A DNA stretch of 64,000 nt from Knoellia aerolata DSM 18566 (GCF_000768695.1 NZ_AVPL01000006.1:37399-101398), one strand, 5' to 3'; counted from the first letter of the stretch, positions 33,186-42,706 are shown. Made by a program: numbers and translations. Notes: generated from the sequence alone by a model not told the origin.

Positions 33186-34296
33186 CCGCTCCCCCTCGAC
33201 CCCGAGCAATGCCGTGACGGTGCGCGACGAGGACGCGTTCGACGTCGAAGCCCTGGCCGCCTGGCTGCGCGAGCACGCGCCCCTCGAGCCCGGGCTCGAG
33301 GGGACCCCGGAGGTGCGGCAGTTCTCCGGGGGCGCGTCCAACCTCACCTACCTGCTGCGCTACCCGACGCGCGACCTCATCCTGCGCCGGCCCCCGATCG
33401 GCACGAAGGCCAAGGGCGCCCACGACATGCGCCGCGAGAGCGACATCCAGGCAGCGCTCGGCACGGTCTACGACCGGGTCCCGCGGATCGTCGTCCACTG
33501 CGGCGACGAGTCGGTCATCGGCTCCGAGTTCTACGTCATGGAGCGCCTCGTCGGGACGATCCTGCGTCGTGACATCCCGGCCTCGCTCGGCCTGGGGCCC
33601 GACGACGTGACCCGGCTGTGCCTGCACGCCCTCGACACGCTCGTCGACCTGCACCGGGTGGACGTCGCCGGCGCGGGGCTCGACGGCCTCGGGCGCGGCC
33701 CGGGCTACGTCGAGCGGCAGGTGACCGGGTGGTCCGCGCGCTACCGCAAGGCCCGCACGCCCAACGTCGGGTCGTTCGAGCCGGTCATGGCCTGGCTCGA
33801 GGCCCACCGCCCCGACGACGTGGGTCAGGTGCTCATCCACAACGACTTCCGCTTCGACAACCTCGTCCTCGCCGAGGACGACCCGACCCGCATCGTCGGC
33901 GTCCTCGACTGGGAGATGGCGACCGTCGGCGACCCGCTCATGGACCTCGGCGGGGCCATGGCCTACTGGGTCCAGGCGAGCGACGACCCGGTCGCCAAGC
34001 AGCTCCGGCTGCAGCCGACGCACACCCCCGGGATGCTCACGCGGGTCGAGGCGGTCCGCTACTACTGCGACCGCATGGGCATCCCGATGGACGCGCAGCG
34101 GTGGGCGTTCTACGAGATGTTCGGGCTGTTCCGCCTCGCCGTCATCGCCCAGCAGATCTACCTGCGCACCTACCGCGGGGAGACGAGCAACCCGCAGGCG
34201 AAACGCATGCGCTGGTTCGTCCACTACCTCGACATCCGCTGCCGCCTGCTGCTCCGTCAGCAGCGCCGGGCGAGCCGCCGAGCCGGGCCCCGATGA
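33178..34296 (+). CDS. APH-family kinase (ACAD10/11 kinase domain or LvaA-like)
   Basis: A 372-residue kinase of the aminoglycoside phosphotransferase fold: substrate/ATP part FSGGASNLTYLLRY and LILRRPPIGTKAKGAHDM, Brenner motif LIHNDFRFDNLVL and the metal motif VLDWEMATVGDPLMDLGG. This subgroup (also annotated FadE36 in mycobacteria) phosphorylates the 4-hydroxyl of hydroxyacyl-CoAs where it has been tested. The stop overlaps the start of the phosphatase gene by 4 bases. Confidence 0.88.
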   Translation: MPDRSPSTPSNAVTVRDEDAFDVEALAAWLREHAPLEPGLEGTPEVRQFSGGASNLTYLLRYPTRDLILRRPPIGTKAKGAHDMRRESDIQAALGTVYDRVPRIVVHCGDESVIGSEFYVMERLVGTILRRDIPASLGLGPDDVTRLCLHALDTLVDLHRVDVAGAGLDGLGRGPGYVERQVTGWSARYRKARTPNVGSFEPVMAWLEAHRPDDVGQVLIHNDFRFDNLVLAEDDPTRIVGVLDWEMATVGDPLMDLGGAMAYWVQASDDPVAKQLRLQPTHTPGMLTRVEAVRYYCDRMGIPMDAQRWAFYEMFGLFRLAVIAQQIYLRTYRGETSNPQAKRMRWFVHYLDIRCRLLLRQQRRASRRAGPR

Positions 34297-34982
34297 GCCG
34301 GATCATCCTCGTGCGGCACGGCCAGGCGTCGTGGGGCAAGAAGGAGTACGACCGGCTGTCCGACCTCGGCCGCACGCAGGCGGGCCACGTCGGGCGCGAG
34401 CTCGCCGACCGCGGCGTCCGACCCTCCCGGATCATCAGCGGCTCGATGCGGCGCCAGGTCGACACGGCGGCCGCCCTGGGCGTGGCCGCCGGCTGGACGG
34501 TGCCGACGGTGACCGACGGCGCCTGGGACGAGTACGCGCACGGGCCGATCCTCACGGCCTACAAGCCTGCCTACCGCTCGATGACGGTGATGAAGGCCGA
34601 CCTCGCCCGCACCCTGCGGCCCATGCGTGCCTTCGACGAGATGTATGCCGTGGCCATGGACCGCTGGGTGGCCGGCGCGCACGCGGACGACTACGACGAG
34701 CCGTTCACGGCGTTCGGTGAGCGGGTGCTGTCCGGGCTGCGCTCCGTCGCCGAGGACCTCGGCCGCACCGAGACTGCGGTCGTCGTCAGCTCGGCCGGCG
34801 CCATCTCCTGGGTGACCGCGTCGGCGCTCGACGGTGGGGCGGCGGTGTGGACCCGGCTGCAGCGGGTCGTCGCCAACGCGTCGCTGACGACGATGACGGT
34901 CGGTCCGAGCGGTCCGTCGCTGCGCACCTTCAACGACACCTCGCACTTCGACCTCCACTCCGACCTGCTGACCCTGCGCTGA
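34293..34982 (+). CDS. histidine phosphatase family protein lacking the second catalytic His
   Basis: A 229-residue phosphoglycerate-mutase-fold protein. The first motif is intact (IILVRHGQASWGKKEYDRLSDLGRTQA), with the phosphohistidine in RHG. The second motif, normally VSHGG, reads VVVSSAGAISW, so the second histidine is absent. Members with this change may use another acid or be non-catalytic. Placed in the acyl-CoA operon it could remove phosphate from a phospho-acyl intermediate or guard the kinase step. Thirty-three bases separate it from the last SDR gene. Confidence 0.83.
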   Translation: MSRIILVRHGQASWGKKEYDRLSDLGRTQAGHVGRELADRGVRPSRIISGSMRRQVDTAAALGVAAGWTVPTVTDGAWDEYAHGPILTAYKPAYRSMTVMKADLARTLRPMRAFDEMYAVAMDRWVAGAHADDYDEPFTAFGERVLSGLRSVAEDLGRTETAVVVSSAGAISWVTASALDGGAAVWTRLQRVVANASLTTMTVGPSGPSLRTFNDTSHFDLHSDLLTLR

Positions 34983-35015
34983 CCCCTCTCCCCACCGACT
35001 CCGCGAGGACCCACC

Positions 35016-35771
35016 ATGACGACGACCCTCATCACCGGCGCCAGCTCCGGCATCGGCGCCGAGCTCGCCCGACAGCTCGGGGCGGCCGGCGACGACCTCG
35101 CGCTCTGCGCCCGCCGCACCGATCGCCTCGAGGTGCTGCGCGCCGAGATCCTGGCGGCCCACCCGGACCGTCGCGTGGCGATCCGGGCGCTCGACGTCAC
35201 CGACGACGACGCCGTGTTCGGTGTGGTCCGCGAGTTCGTCGAGGAGCTGGGTGGTCTCGACCGCGTCGTCATCAACGCTGGTCTCGGCAAGGGGGCACCC
35301 ATCGGGGTCGGCCGTTACGACGCCAACCGCCAGACGGCGATGACCAACTTCGTGGGTGCCCTCGCCCAGGCGGAGGCCGCGATGGAGGTCTTCCGTGCTG
35401 CCGGTCGCGGGCACCTCGTGATGATCTCGTCGATGTCGGCGTTGCGTGGGATGCCCAAGACGATGACGACGTATGCCGCGACCAAGGCCGGCGTGGCCGC
35501 GCTGGCTGAGGGAATCCGCTCGGAGATGCTGGGCGACCCCGATCTCGACATCACCGTGACGACGATCTACCCGGGCTACATCCGGTCCGAGATGAACGAG
35601 AAGGTCGCGCAGCAGACGCGCTTCATGGTCGACACCGAAACGGGTGTGCGCGGCATCGTCCACGCGATCGAGAAGGGCGTCGACTCGGCCCGGGTCCCCT
35701 CGTGGCCGTGGAAGCCGCTCGGGACGGCGATGCGTCATCTGCCGCTCGGTGTGGTCCGCAGGCTGACCTGA
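35016..35771 (+). CDS. SDR-family oxidoreductase
   Basis: A 251-residue short-chain dehydrogenase with [21 protein letters not shown] (in place of NNAG), catalytic Ser in MISSMSA, and YAATKAG. The C-terminal half ([16 protein letters not shown]) is that of the DltE-like/YqjQ-like SDRs. GCGAGGACCACC precedes the ATG. It is the likely last gene of the acyl-CoA operon; its substrate is unknown. Confidence 0.88.
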   Translation: MTTTLITGASSGIGAELARQLGAAGDDLALCARRTDRLEVLRAEILAAHPDRRVAIRALDVTDDDAVFGVVREFVEELGGLDRVVINAGLGKGAPIGVGRYDANRQTAMTNFVGALAQAEAAMEVFRAAGRGHLVMISSMSALRGMPKTMTTYAATKAGVAALAEGIRSEMLGDPDLDITVTTIYPGYIRSEMNEKVAQQTRFMVDTETGVRGIVHAIEKGVDSARVPSWPWKPLGTAMRHLPLGVVRRLT

Positions 35772-35858
35772 CGAAGAGGATGGGGGGTGGCACGACTGGG
35801 TCGGCCATCGATCCGTCCGATTGTGCGCAGCGGCCGCCATGGGGCTACACAAGGGGGT

Positions 35859-38327
35859 GTGCACGCCGACCTGAGTGACCGCTTCGTCCATGTCCGCGGT
35901 GCCAGCGAGCACAACCTCAAGAACATCGACGTCGACCTGCCACGTGACGCGATGGTCGCATTCACGGGTGTCTCCGGCTCCGGCAAGTCCTCGCTGGCCT
36001 TCGGCACGCTCTACGCCGAGGCGCAGCGTCGGTACTTCGAGTCGGTGGCGCCCTACGCCCGTCGGTTGCTGCAACAGGTCGGCGCCCCTCACGTGCGAGA
36101 GATCACCGGGCTGCCGCCGGCTGTGGCGCTCCAGCAGCGGCGTGGCGCCCCGAGCTCTCGCTCGAGTGTGGGCACGTTGACCACGCTGTCCAACCTGGTG
36201 CGGATGCTCTACTCGCGCGCTGGCACCTACCCGGCCGGCGCATCGCGGCTGGAGGCGGAGGCGTTCTCGCCGAACACCGCGGCCGGCGCCTGCCCGCGCT
36301 GCCACGGGCTGGGCGAGGAGCACGACGTCAGTGCGGAGCTGATGGTGCCGGACACCTCCCTGAGCATCCGAGAGGGCGCGATCGCTGCGTGGCCGGGGGC
36401 CTGGCAAGGCGCCAACCTGCGCAGCATCGTCTCCGGGCTGGGCATCGACGTGGAGGCCCCCTGGGACTCGCTGACGGCGAAGGACCGCGACTGGCTCCTC
36501 TTCACCGACGAGCAGCCCAAGGTGCTGGTCAAACCCGAGCGCGACCGCGTCGACCACGGCTACCACGGGCTCTTCTGGAGTGCCCGCGCGCATGTCAACC
36601 ACGTGCTGTCCACCTCCAAGAGCCAGATGATGCGCGACAAGGCGATGCGCTTCATCCGCACTGCCACCTGCTCGGACTGTCAGGGCACCGGACTGCAGGC
36701 GGAGTCGCTGGCGGTCACCTTCGCAGGCCTCAACATCGCCCAGGCCAACGCGTTGTCGTTCACCGAGCTCGTGACGCTGCTGCGTCCCGTGGCCGAGCTG
36801 GCCGAGGCAGGCGCGGCCACGTCCTCGGCCGGCTCCGGCGAGGCGACCGAGGTGGCGGTGCGCATCAGCGCCGACCTCGTGGCGCGGGTCCAGGTGCTGC
36901 TCGAGCTGGGGCTGGGCTACCTGTCGCTGGGGCGCAGGTCCACGACCCTCTCGCCCGGAGAGGCACAGCGCCTGCGTATCGCGACCCAGCTGCGGTCGGG
37001 ACTCTTCGGGGTCGTGTACGTCCTTGACGAGCCGTCCGCGGGGCTGCACCCGGCCGACGCCGAACCGCTGATCGACGTGCTGGACTCGCTCAAGCACTCG
37101 GGCAACTCGCTCTTCATCGTCGAGCACGACCTCGACATCGTGCGTCGAGCCGACTGGGTCGTCGACATCGGCCCGGGGGCCGGAGAGCACGGTGGTCAGG
37201 TCCTCTACTCCGGCCCGGTCGCGGGCCTCGAGCACGTCGAGGGCTCGATCACCGCACAGCACCTCTTCGGTCGCGCGGAGTCAAAGGACCGAACTCAACG
37301 GACGCCCCACGGGTGGCTGCACCTGCGCGGTGTCAGCCGGCACAACCTGCAGGACCTCTCGGTCGACGTGCCGCTGTGCGTGCTGACCGCGGTGACGGGG
37401 GTGTCGGGGTCGGGGAAGTCGACGCTGGTGAGCCAGGTGCTCGCCGAGCTGGTGCGACGCCACCTCGGCCAGACCCCGGACGACCCGGAGGACACCGAGC
37501 TCGAGATCGACGTCGACGACGCCACCGGCCTGGAGTCCTTCGACCGGCTCGTGCGCGTGGACCAGCGCCCGATCGGACGCACCCCACGCTCCAACCTGGC
37601 CACCTACACCGGCCTCTTCGACGCCGTGCGCAAGCTGTATGCCGCGACCCCTCAGGCACGCGAGCGGGGCTACGGTGCCGGCCGCTTCTCCTTCAACGTT
37701 GCCGAGGGACGCTGCGAGACCTGCCAGGGAGAGGGCTTCGTCTCCGTCGAGCTGCTCTTCCTGCCGGGCACGTATGCACCCTGCCCTGCCTGCCACGGAG
37801 CGCGCTACAACGCTGAGACCCTCGAGATCGACTACCGCGGCAAGAACGTGGCCGAGGTACTGGCGCTCTCGGTCGACGAGGCTGCTGACTTCCTCGCCGA
37901 CGTGCCCGCCGCCTCACGCAGCCTGACCACGCTGCGCGAGGTCGGGCTGGGGTACCTGCGCCTGGGCCAGCCCGCCACCGAGCTGAGCGGTGGGGAGGCC
38001 CAGCGGATCAAGCTGGCGACCGAGCTGCAACGGGCCCGCCGCGGGCACGCCCTCTATCTGCTCGACGAACCGACCGCAGGGCTGCACCCCGCCGACATCG
38101 CTCTCCTGCTCGACCAGCTGCACCAGCTGGTCGACGCCGGCAACACCGTGGTACTCGTGGAGCACGACCTCGACACGATCGCCAGTGCCGACTGGGTCAT
38201 CGACATGGGCCCCGGCGGTGGCGACCGGGGAGGGCGGGTGGTGGCCGCCGGCACTCCGGCAGAGGTCGCCCGGGTCGAAGGCAGTGCCACGGCGCCGTAC
38301 CTGGCCAGGCGGCTCCCTGCCCCATGA
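35859..38327 (+). CDS. UvrA-like ABC ATPase without UvrB-binding domain (class II UvrA)
   Basis: An ~822-residue UvrA homologue. It has two ATPase halves (Walker [12 protein letters not shown] and [11 protein letters not shown]; signatures [10 protein letters not shown] and [25 protein letters not shown]) and zinc modules ([34 protein letters not shown]). After [23 protein letters not shown] the sequence passes almost straight to [13 protein letters not shown], so the ~115-residue UvrB-binding domain of true UvrA is missing. Class II proteins of this sort act in drug tolerance or DNA protection. Start GTG 35859 is preferred; an upstream GTG (35787) has a better ribosome site but the codons between are not coding-like. 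Leu is mostly CTG here, where neighbours use many CTC. Confidence 0.88.
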   Translation: MHADLSDRFVHVRGASEHNLKNIDVDLPRDAMVAFTGVSGSGKSSLAFGTLYAEAQRRYFESVAPYARRLLQQVGAPHVREITGLPPAVALQQRRGAPSSRSSVGTLTTLSNLVRMLYSRAGTYPAGASRLEAEAFSPNTAAGACPRCHGLGEEHDVSAELMVPDTSLSIREGAIAAWPGAWQGANLRSIVSGLGIDVEAPWDSLTAKDRDWLLFTDEQPKVLVKPERDRVDHGYHGLFWSARAHVNHVLSTSKSQMMRDKAMRFIRTATCSDCQGTGLQAESLAVTFAGLNIAQANALSFTELVTLLRPVAELAEAGAATSSAGSGEATEVAVRISADLVARVQVLLELGLGYLSLGRRSTTLSPGEAQRLRIATQLRSGLFGVVYVLDEPSAGLHPADAEPLIDVLDSLKHSGNSLFIVEHDLDIVRRADWVVDIGPGAGEHGGQVLYSGPVAGLEHVEGSITAQHLFGRAESKDRTQRTPHGWLHLRGVSRHNLQDLSVDVPLCVLTAVTGVSGSGKSTLVSQVLAELVRRHLGQTPDDPEDTELEIDVDDATGLESFDRLVRVDQRPIGRTPRSNLATYTGLFDAVRKLYAATPQARERGYGAGRFSFNVAEGRCETCQGEGFVSVELLFLPGTYAPCPACHGARYNAETLEIDYRGKNVAEVLALSVDEAADFLADVPAASRSLTTLREVGLGYLRLGQPATELSGGEAQRIKLATELQRARRGHALYLLDEPTAGLHPADIALLLDQLHQLVDAGNTVVLVEHDLDTIASADWVIDMGPGGGDRGGRVVAAGTPAEVARVEGSATAPYLARRLPAP

Positions 38328-38344
38328 CGGACCACCAGCCGGCG

Positions 38345-38484
38345 AGTCCGCGAAGGCCGACCCCACGAAACCGCGGACTTCCGCTCGGGATGCTGTGTGT
38401 GGTCCGGAGCACTGGCAGGCTCGGACCGGCAGGGCCTGCGCTGACCGAACCGTCGGCACCCGGCGCGAGGAGGGGCGCGCCGGG
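38345..38484. terminator. two hairpins between convergent genes
   Basis: AGTCCGCG at 38345-38352 pairs with CGCGGACT at 38372-38379 (19-nt loop), and CCCGGCGC at 38459-38466 pairs with GCGCCGGG at 38477-38484 (10-nt loop). The 190-base gap between the UvrA-like gene and the acetyltransferase holds nothing else that I can name. The hairpins likely stop transcription from each side. Confidence 0.5.
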
Positions 38485-38518
38485 CGCCAACGGTTCCGGC
38501 GTCGCACGCCGCGCGGAG

Positions 38519-39007
38519 TCAGAGGTGCCGGTGCATGACGTGCAGGCCGACGCGGCCGTGCGAACGGCTGTCGAACGCCTCGGGCACGGTCCCGATGATC
38601 GAGAAGCCGAGGTCCCGCCAGAGCCCCACCGCCACGACGTTGGTCTCGACGACGGCGTTGAACTGCATTGCGGCATAACCCTGCTCGCGAGCCCAGCTCA
38701 GCACCCACTCGCCGAGGGCCCGCCCGACCCCGCGGCCGCGCGCGGCGGACGCCACCATGAACGACGCAGTCGCGACGTGCCCTCCGCGCCCCGGTCGGTT
38801 CGGTCCCGTCTTGGCCGACCCAAGCAGCTCGCCCTTCTCGGAGACCGCGACCACCGTGACACCTGGCGCTGACTCGACCCACCAACCGCGGGCCTTCTCG
38901 AGCGACTGTCCGACCGGGAAGGCGTAGGCCTCGCCGGCCTCGACGACCTCGGTGAAGGTCGGGAAGAACGCGACCCAGTCGTCCTCGGTGATCTCGCGGA
39001 TGATCAT
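38519..39007 (-). CDS. GNAT acetyltransferase
   Basis: A 162-residue GNAT protein: MIIREITEDDWVAFFPTFTE, GELLGSAKTGPNRPGRGGHV, the acetyl-CoA loop SAARGRGVGRALGEWVLSWA and NAVVETNVVAVGLWRDLGF. This pattern is found in phosphinothricin-acetyltransferase-like and related small-molecule acetylators; substrate unknown. It is the last gene of a three-gene operon, with ATGA overlap to the upstream gene. Confidence 0.86.
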   Translation of the reverse strand: MIIREITEDDWVAFFPTFTEVVEAGEAYAFPVGQSLEKARGWWVESAPGVTVVAVSEKGELLGSAKTGPNRPGRGGHVATASFMVASAARGRGVGRALGEWVLSWAREQGYAAMQFNAVVETNVVAVGLWRDLGFSIIGTVPEAFDSRSHGRVGLHVMHRHL

Positions 39008-39750
39008 GCAGCGGTGCCCCTCGGTTCGTGCGTGACGTGGAGCGGCTCGTCGCGCAGGCCGTGGACGAGCAGTGCCAGGGCCGCGGCATACGTCGCCATG
39101 ACGATGCCGGACACGACGACCTCCTGTCGCGAGGAGGTGGCCAGCTGCTCCCCGAGGATGATCGTCGCGTCGGAGATCAGGAAGAGCCCGCCGCCGAGCA
39201 CGACGGCACGTCGACCGCGCGGTGCCACGACATCACTCGTCGCGAGCGCGGCCATGGAGCCGAGCAGCGCGCCGTAGCCGCTGAGCACCGGGTCGGGCCG
39301 TCCGTCGTTGGCCATGCTGTCGATGGCGGCGAGCGCCGCCAGGGTGACGGCCACGACGGTGGCCGGCAGCGCCCGGGGGCGGACGCCGTCGGCGAGCAGG
39401 AGGCGGATGAGTCCGGCCTGCTGGACGGCGAACGCCCCGGCACCCCGGCGCAGCAGCCCGCGTCGGCGCGCCTCGTCGGAGACCTCCCGACCGGACTCGT
39501 TCATGTACCAGTCACCCACGGTCGACCCGACGAGCGCGACGAGCAGGGTGGCGTTTCGACCCCGGGACCGCTGGTGGCGAGTCGCCACGACGCCGGCAGC
39601 CAGGCTCGGAGCCAGCAGCATCTTGCTCGCGAGATGAGCGCGTTCGCGGCCCAGGACGGCGGCCGCCGTGGTGACCACCGCCAGCGGGACGTAGGCCGCC
39701 AGGTCCGCTCGCCGCGCGCCCACGCGGCCGACCGTCGGGCCGAGCGTCAC
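39004..39750 (-). CDS. lysoplasmalogenase-like membrane protein (YhhN family)
   Basis: A 248-residue integral membrane protein with about eight hydrophobic segments that I assign to the YhhN/TMEM86 family: SKMLLAPSLAAGVVATRH, TLLVALVGSTVGDWYM with the conserved Asp, and LGGGLFLISDATIIL. Members cleave the vinyl ether of lysoplasmalogens or act as lipid enzymes. It overlaps its neighbours by 4 bases on both sides. Confidence 0.8.
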   Translation of the reverse strand: MTLGPTVGRVGARRADLAAYVPLAVVTTAAAVLGRERAHLASKMLLAPSLAAGVVATRHQRSRGRNATLLVALVGSTVGDWYMNESGREVSDEARRRGLLRRGAGAFAVQQAGLIRLLLADGVRPRALPATVVAVTLAALAAIDSMANDGRPDPVLSGYGALLGSMAALATSDVVAPRGRRAVVLGGGLFLISDATIILGEQLATSSRQEVVVSGIVMATYAAALALLVHGLRDEPLHVTHEPRGTAA

Positions 39751-41003
39751 CGGCGGCTCGTCGTGAACTCGAAGTCGTTGCCCTCCAGCCGGGAGACGAG
39801 GGCCTCCCCGAACGCCACCGCAGGCGTGAGCACGCCGCCGCCGGAATCCAGGTCGTCGAGCGCCAGCGACAGGCCCGCCTGTCCGAGCATGATCGCGGTG
39901 CCGGAGTAGCCGGGGTCGTATGCCGCGCCCACCCGCGTCCGGTAGCGCGCACCCGTCGTCGTGGTCGTCTCGACGTCCATGACGAACCGACCGTTCTCCA
40001 TCGTCTCCTCGGACGGTCCCTCACCCGGCTTGGGCAGCACGACGTCGAGCAGCCGACGGGTCGGCGCCGACGACATGCCCGCAAAGAGCCCTCCCAGCAC
40101 GGCGGACGTGAGGCCGGCCTTGACGGCGCCCAGGGGCCCGCGGCCGGTGTCCATGACCTCGTCGTAGCGGAACTCGCGACCGTAGGACCAGTCGGTGAGG
40201 GCGTTGCTGCGCCGAACGATCCGCGTGTTGAACGACGCCATGAAGAACGGCGCCACCCAGCGCCCGGTCGCGCTGTCGTAGCGGGTGCCCGTGACCGCCT
40301 GCACCTTGCCGAGGAGGCCGAAGTCGTCGGTCGGCCGGTTGCGCGACGGCGGCTCGGCGCCGCGGTCGGGGCTGAGCCCGTGCGGGTCACTGACGGCCCG
40401 GCGGCGGACGGGATCTGCGGACTCGATGGCCTGGTTGCGCATCGAGTCGATCGTGCCGCCGCTCACCCCGCCACTCAGGCTGCGGACGTGCAGCACGGTC
40501 TCGCCGAGCGTCCCTTCGCCGTCGGCGGCGACGCGCTGCGCCGTCCTCCAGACCCCGAGGTCGGACGGGATCGAGTCGAAGCCGCACGAGTGGACGATCC
40601 GCGCACCCGTCCGCTCCGCCGTCTCGTGGTTGGCGTCGATGCTGTCGCGGACGAAGAGCACCTCGCCGGTGAGGTCCGCGTAGTGCGTGCCGGCGGCCGC
40701 GCAGGCGGACGCGAGCGGCATGCCGAGCTTCGCGTAGGGACCCACGGTGGTGACGACGACCCGCGTGCGGGCGGCGAGGTCGGCGACCGCGGCGGCGTCC
40801 GTCGTGTCGACGACGACGAGCGGCCACTCGTGGGCCCGGTGGGGCAGGGACGAGCGCACCGCGTCGAGCCGCTCCTGCGACCGACCCGCCAGGGCGACGC
40901 GCACCCCGGACGGGGCGTGCTCGGCGAGGTGGCCGGCGGTCAGGCGGCCGACGAACCCGGTCGCGCCGACAAGGACGAGGTCGAACTCACGCTCAGTGCT
41001 CAT
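39747..41003 (-). CDS. saccharopine dehydrogenase-like oxidoreductase (trans-acting enoyl reductase type)
   Basis: A 418-residue protein with an N-terminal Rossmann fold (FDLVLVGATGFVGRLTAGHLA) and the pattern TTVGPYAKLGMPLASACAAAGTHYADLTGE, followed by HSCGFDSIPSDLG. This is the family of mycobacterial Rv2449c and of the trans-acting enoyl reductase for phenolic lipids; it acts on lipid-like substrates more often than on saccharopine. It is first in the operon with the lysoplasmalogenase-like and GNAT genes, which together suggest lipid handling. Confidence 0.86.
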   Translation of the reverse strand: MSTEREFDLVLVGATGFVGRLTAGHLAEHAPSGVRVALAGRSQERLDAVRSSLPHRAHEWPLVVVDTTDAAAVADLAARTRVVVTTVGPYAKLGMPLASACAAAGTHYADLTGEVLFVRDSIDANHETAERTGARIVHSCGFDSIPSDLGVWRTAQRVAADGEGTLGETVLHVRSLSGGVSGGTIDSMRNQAIESADPVRRRAVSDPHGLSPDRGAEPPSRNRPTDDFGLLGKVQAVTGTRYDSATGRWVAPFFMASFNTRIVRRSNALTDWSYGREFRYDEVMDTGRGPLGAVKAGLTSAVLGGLFAGMSSAPTRRLLDVVLPKPGEGPSEETMENGRFVMDVETTTTTGARYRTRVGAAYDPGYSGTAIMLGQAGLSLALDDLDSGGGVLTPAVAFGEALVSRLEGNDFEFTTSRR

Positions 41004-41066
41004 CGCCCGAATCTAGGCGATGTCCCGCCCGCCCTCGCACACCGCCGGGTGGGGCAGAGTGGCCCC

Positions 41067-42299
41067 ATGACGCGGCGACCCAAGGTGCTGGCCATCGTCC
41101 AGGCCGGCGGCCAGGGCTCGCGCATGGACGTCCTCACCCGGGAGCGCGCCAAACCCGCTCTTCCGTATGCCGGTCAGTACCAGCTCGTCGACTTCGCCCT
41201 GTCGTCGCTGGCGCACAGCGGGGTCACCGACGTGTGGCTCTCCGTGCAGTACCTCGCGACGAGCCTGCACAAGCACGTCGCCGCCGGCCGACCGTGGGAC
41301 CTCGACCGCACCCGGGGTGGGCTGCAGTGGCTCCCGCCCGAGGAGGGCAGCGGGTCGGCGGCCCAGTCGGGTTTCAGCGAGGGCAACGGCGACGACCTCT
41401 ACCGCAACCTCGACTCGATCCGGGACTTCGGCGCCGACGTCGTCCTCGTCCTCAGCGCCGACCAGGTCTTCAGCCTCGACCTGCGTGACGTCGTCGACCA
41501 GCACCTCGACACCGGCTCCTCGTGCACCGTCGTCACGACCGAGGTCTCGCGCGCCCAGGCGGCGGCCAAGGCCGTCGTTGAGGTCGGAACCGGCGGCGTC
41601 GTCACGGGTCTCGACTACAAGCCGGACGACCCGGGCGCGTCCACGATCGCCGCCGAGATCTTCGCCTACAACCCCTCACGCCTCGCCGCGGCCCTCGAGG
41701 ACCTGCGCGCCGAGCGGGTCGACGCGGCCGACGGCGACGACTCCGGCATCGGAGACTTCGGCGAGCACCTCATCCCGCGCCTCGTCGAGGACGGCTCCGT
41801 GCACGCGTTCGCCCTCCCCGGCTACTGGCGTGACCTCGGGACGCCGAGCGAGTACGTCGCCGCCCACCGGGACCTGCTCGCCGGTCGGGTCGACGTCTTC
41901 GACGACCCGCAGTGGCCGATCCTCACCCGCTGGCCCGAGCTGCCGGCGGCCCTGGTGCGCCGCGGCGCCACCGTCGAGCACTCCGTCCTCAGTGCCGGGG
42001 CCGACATCGCCGGCACCGTGGTCGGCAGCGTCATCGGCCCCGGGGTGCGGGTCGCCAAGGGAGCCGTGGTCGAGGACTCGGTCGTCTTCGCCCAGACGGT
42101 GGTCGAGGCCGGCGCCGAGGTGCGGGCGGCCGTCGTCGACTCGCGCTGCAGCATCGGACGTGGGGCCCGCGTGGGAGCGACGCCCCCGGGCTCGCGGATC
42201 GGCGACGACCGGCTGGTGCTCGTCGGCCGGGACAGCCGCGTCGGCCGGGGCGTGGTCGTCCGGCCCGGGGCCCGGCTCGAGCCCGGATCCACCGCCTGA
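41067..42299 (+). CDS. GlgC-like sugar-phosphate nucleotidyltransferase
   Basis: A 410-residue protein of the ADP-glucose pyrophosphorylase family. The nucleotide site reads IVQAGGQGSRMDVLTRERAKPALPYAGQYQLVDFALSSLAHSG, close to but not the same as the GlgC consensus. The catalytic-domain motifs VVLVLSADQVF and SGIGDFGEHLIPRL follow, then a left-handed beta-helix tail (VVGSVIGPGVRVAKGAVVEDSVV). It likely makes ADP-glucose for glycogen or maltose-1-phosphate. The GH13 branching-enzyme-like gene is far away. A small terminator hairpin follows. Confidence 0.85.
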   Translation: MTRRPKVLAIVQAGGQGSRMDVLTRERAKPALPYAGQYQLVDFALSSLAHSGVTDVWLSVQYLATSLHKHVAAGRPWDLDRTRGGLQWLPPEEGSGSAAQSGFSEGNGDDLYRNLDSIRDFGADVVLVLSADQVFSLDLRDVVDQHLDTGSSCTVVTTEVSRAQAAAKAVVEVGTGGVVTGLDYKPDDPGASTIAAEIFAYNPSRLAAALEDLRAERVDAADGDDSGIGDFGEHLIPRLVEDGSVHAFALPGYWRDLGTPSEYVAAHRDLLAGRVDVFDDPQWPILTRWPELPAALVRRGATVEHSVLSAGADIAGTVVGSVIGPGVRVAKGAVVEDSVVFAQTVVEAGAEVRAAVVDSRCSIGRGARVGATPPGSRIGDDRLVLVGRDSRVGRGVVVRPGARLEPGSTA

Positions 42300-42319
42300 C
42301 CTGCGCAGACCCCTGAACT

Positions 42320-42333
42320 CCCACGGTCGTGGG
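42320..42333 (+). terminator. terminator hairpin after the GlgC-like gene
   Basis: CCCACG and CGTGGG form a perfect 6-bp stem around GT, 20 bases after the stop codon. The following bases are not T-rich. It separates the GlgC-like gene from the acidic-peptide operon. Confidence 0.45.
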
Positions 42334-42362
42334 CGCTGGTTCTGGTGGTAGACAGTGAAGAC

Positions 42363-42376
42363 GCACCATCTGGTGC
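42363..42376 (+). promoter_or_regulatory. palindrome before the acidic repeat peptide gene
   Basis: GCACCATCTGGTGC pairs as 6 + 6 bases around TC, 24 bases before the ATG. A longer pairing of CTGGTGGT (42342-42349) with ACCACCA (42379-42385) can enclose it, so the leader may fold. TAGACA at 42349-42354 is a possible -10 box. Confidence 0.4.
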
Positions 42377-42400
42377 CCACCACCAACTGGGAGGTTTGCC

Positions 42401-42706
42401 ATGACGCAAGACCCGACGAGTGACACGAACTCCGAGGACGTCCAGTCCTTCGGCAGCGGAGACGGCATGACCGGCTCGGCGGCCGAGGGCCCCGCGGACA
42501 GCGGTGCGGGTGAGCCGGCGCTGCCCGGTGAGCACGACGGCGGTGCCGACGGCGGCGCGGACGGCGCCCTCGACGGCAGCTCGAGCGGTCTGGCCGACGA
42601 CTCGGAGATCTCGGGGGCGGAGGGACCGGCCGACAGCGGGGCGGAGACCGCCATGCCCGGTCAGCACGACGGTGGCGCGGACGGCGGGGCCGACGGCTCG
42701 CAGTGA
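42401..42706 (+). CDS. small acidic repeat protein, possible substrate of the coupled hydroxylase
   Basis: A 101-residue, probably disordered protein with no Lys, Arg, Cys, Trp or Tyr. Residues 28-55 and 73-99 are two copies of AEGPADSGA...PG-x-HDGGADGGADG. The 11-residue end HDGGADGGADG is identical in both copies although five of its codons differ synonymously, so the peptide is under selection. The only two histidines (45 and 89) are in this segment. GGGAGG lies 7 bases before the ATG. Its stop overlaps the start of the cupin hydroxylase (GTGA at 42703-42706). No family is recognised; function unknown. Confidence 0.8.
   Translation: MTQDPTSDTNSEDVQSFGSGDGMTGSAAEGPADSGAGEPALPGEHDGGADGGADGALDGSSSGLADDSEISGAEGPADSGAETAMPGQHDGGADGGADGSQ

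Noticed and set aside
35787..35858. Longer UvrA-like start at GTG 35787.
   Set aside because: It has a better ribosome site, but the 24 codons (many ending in A or T) do not look coded and UvrA proteins do not have this extension.
34257..37262. A 1001-codon open frame on the minus strand.
   Set aside because: It lies opposite the phosphatase, SDR and UvrA-like genes, which all have clear family motifs; in DNA this GC-rich the reverse frame lacks stops by chance. Its product is a low-complexity His/Arg/Gly-rich string.
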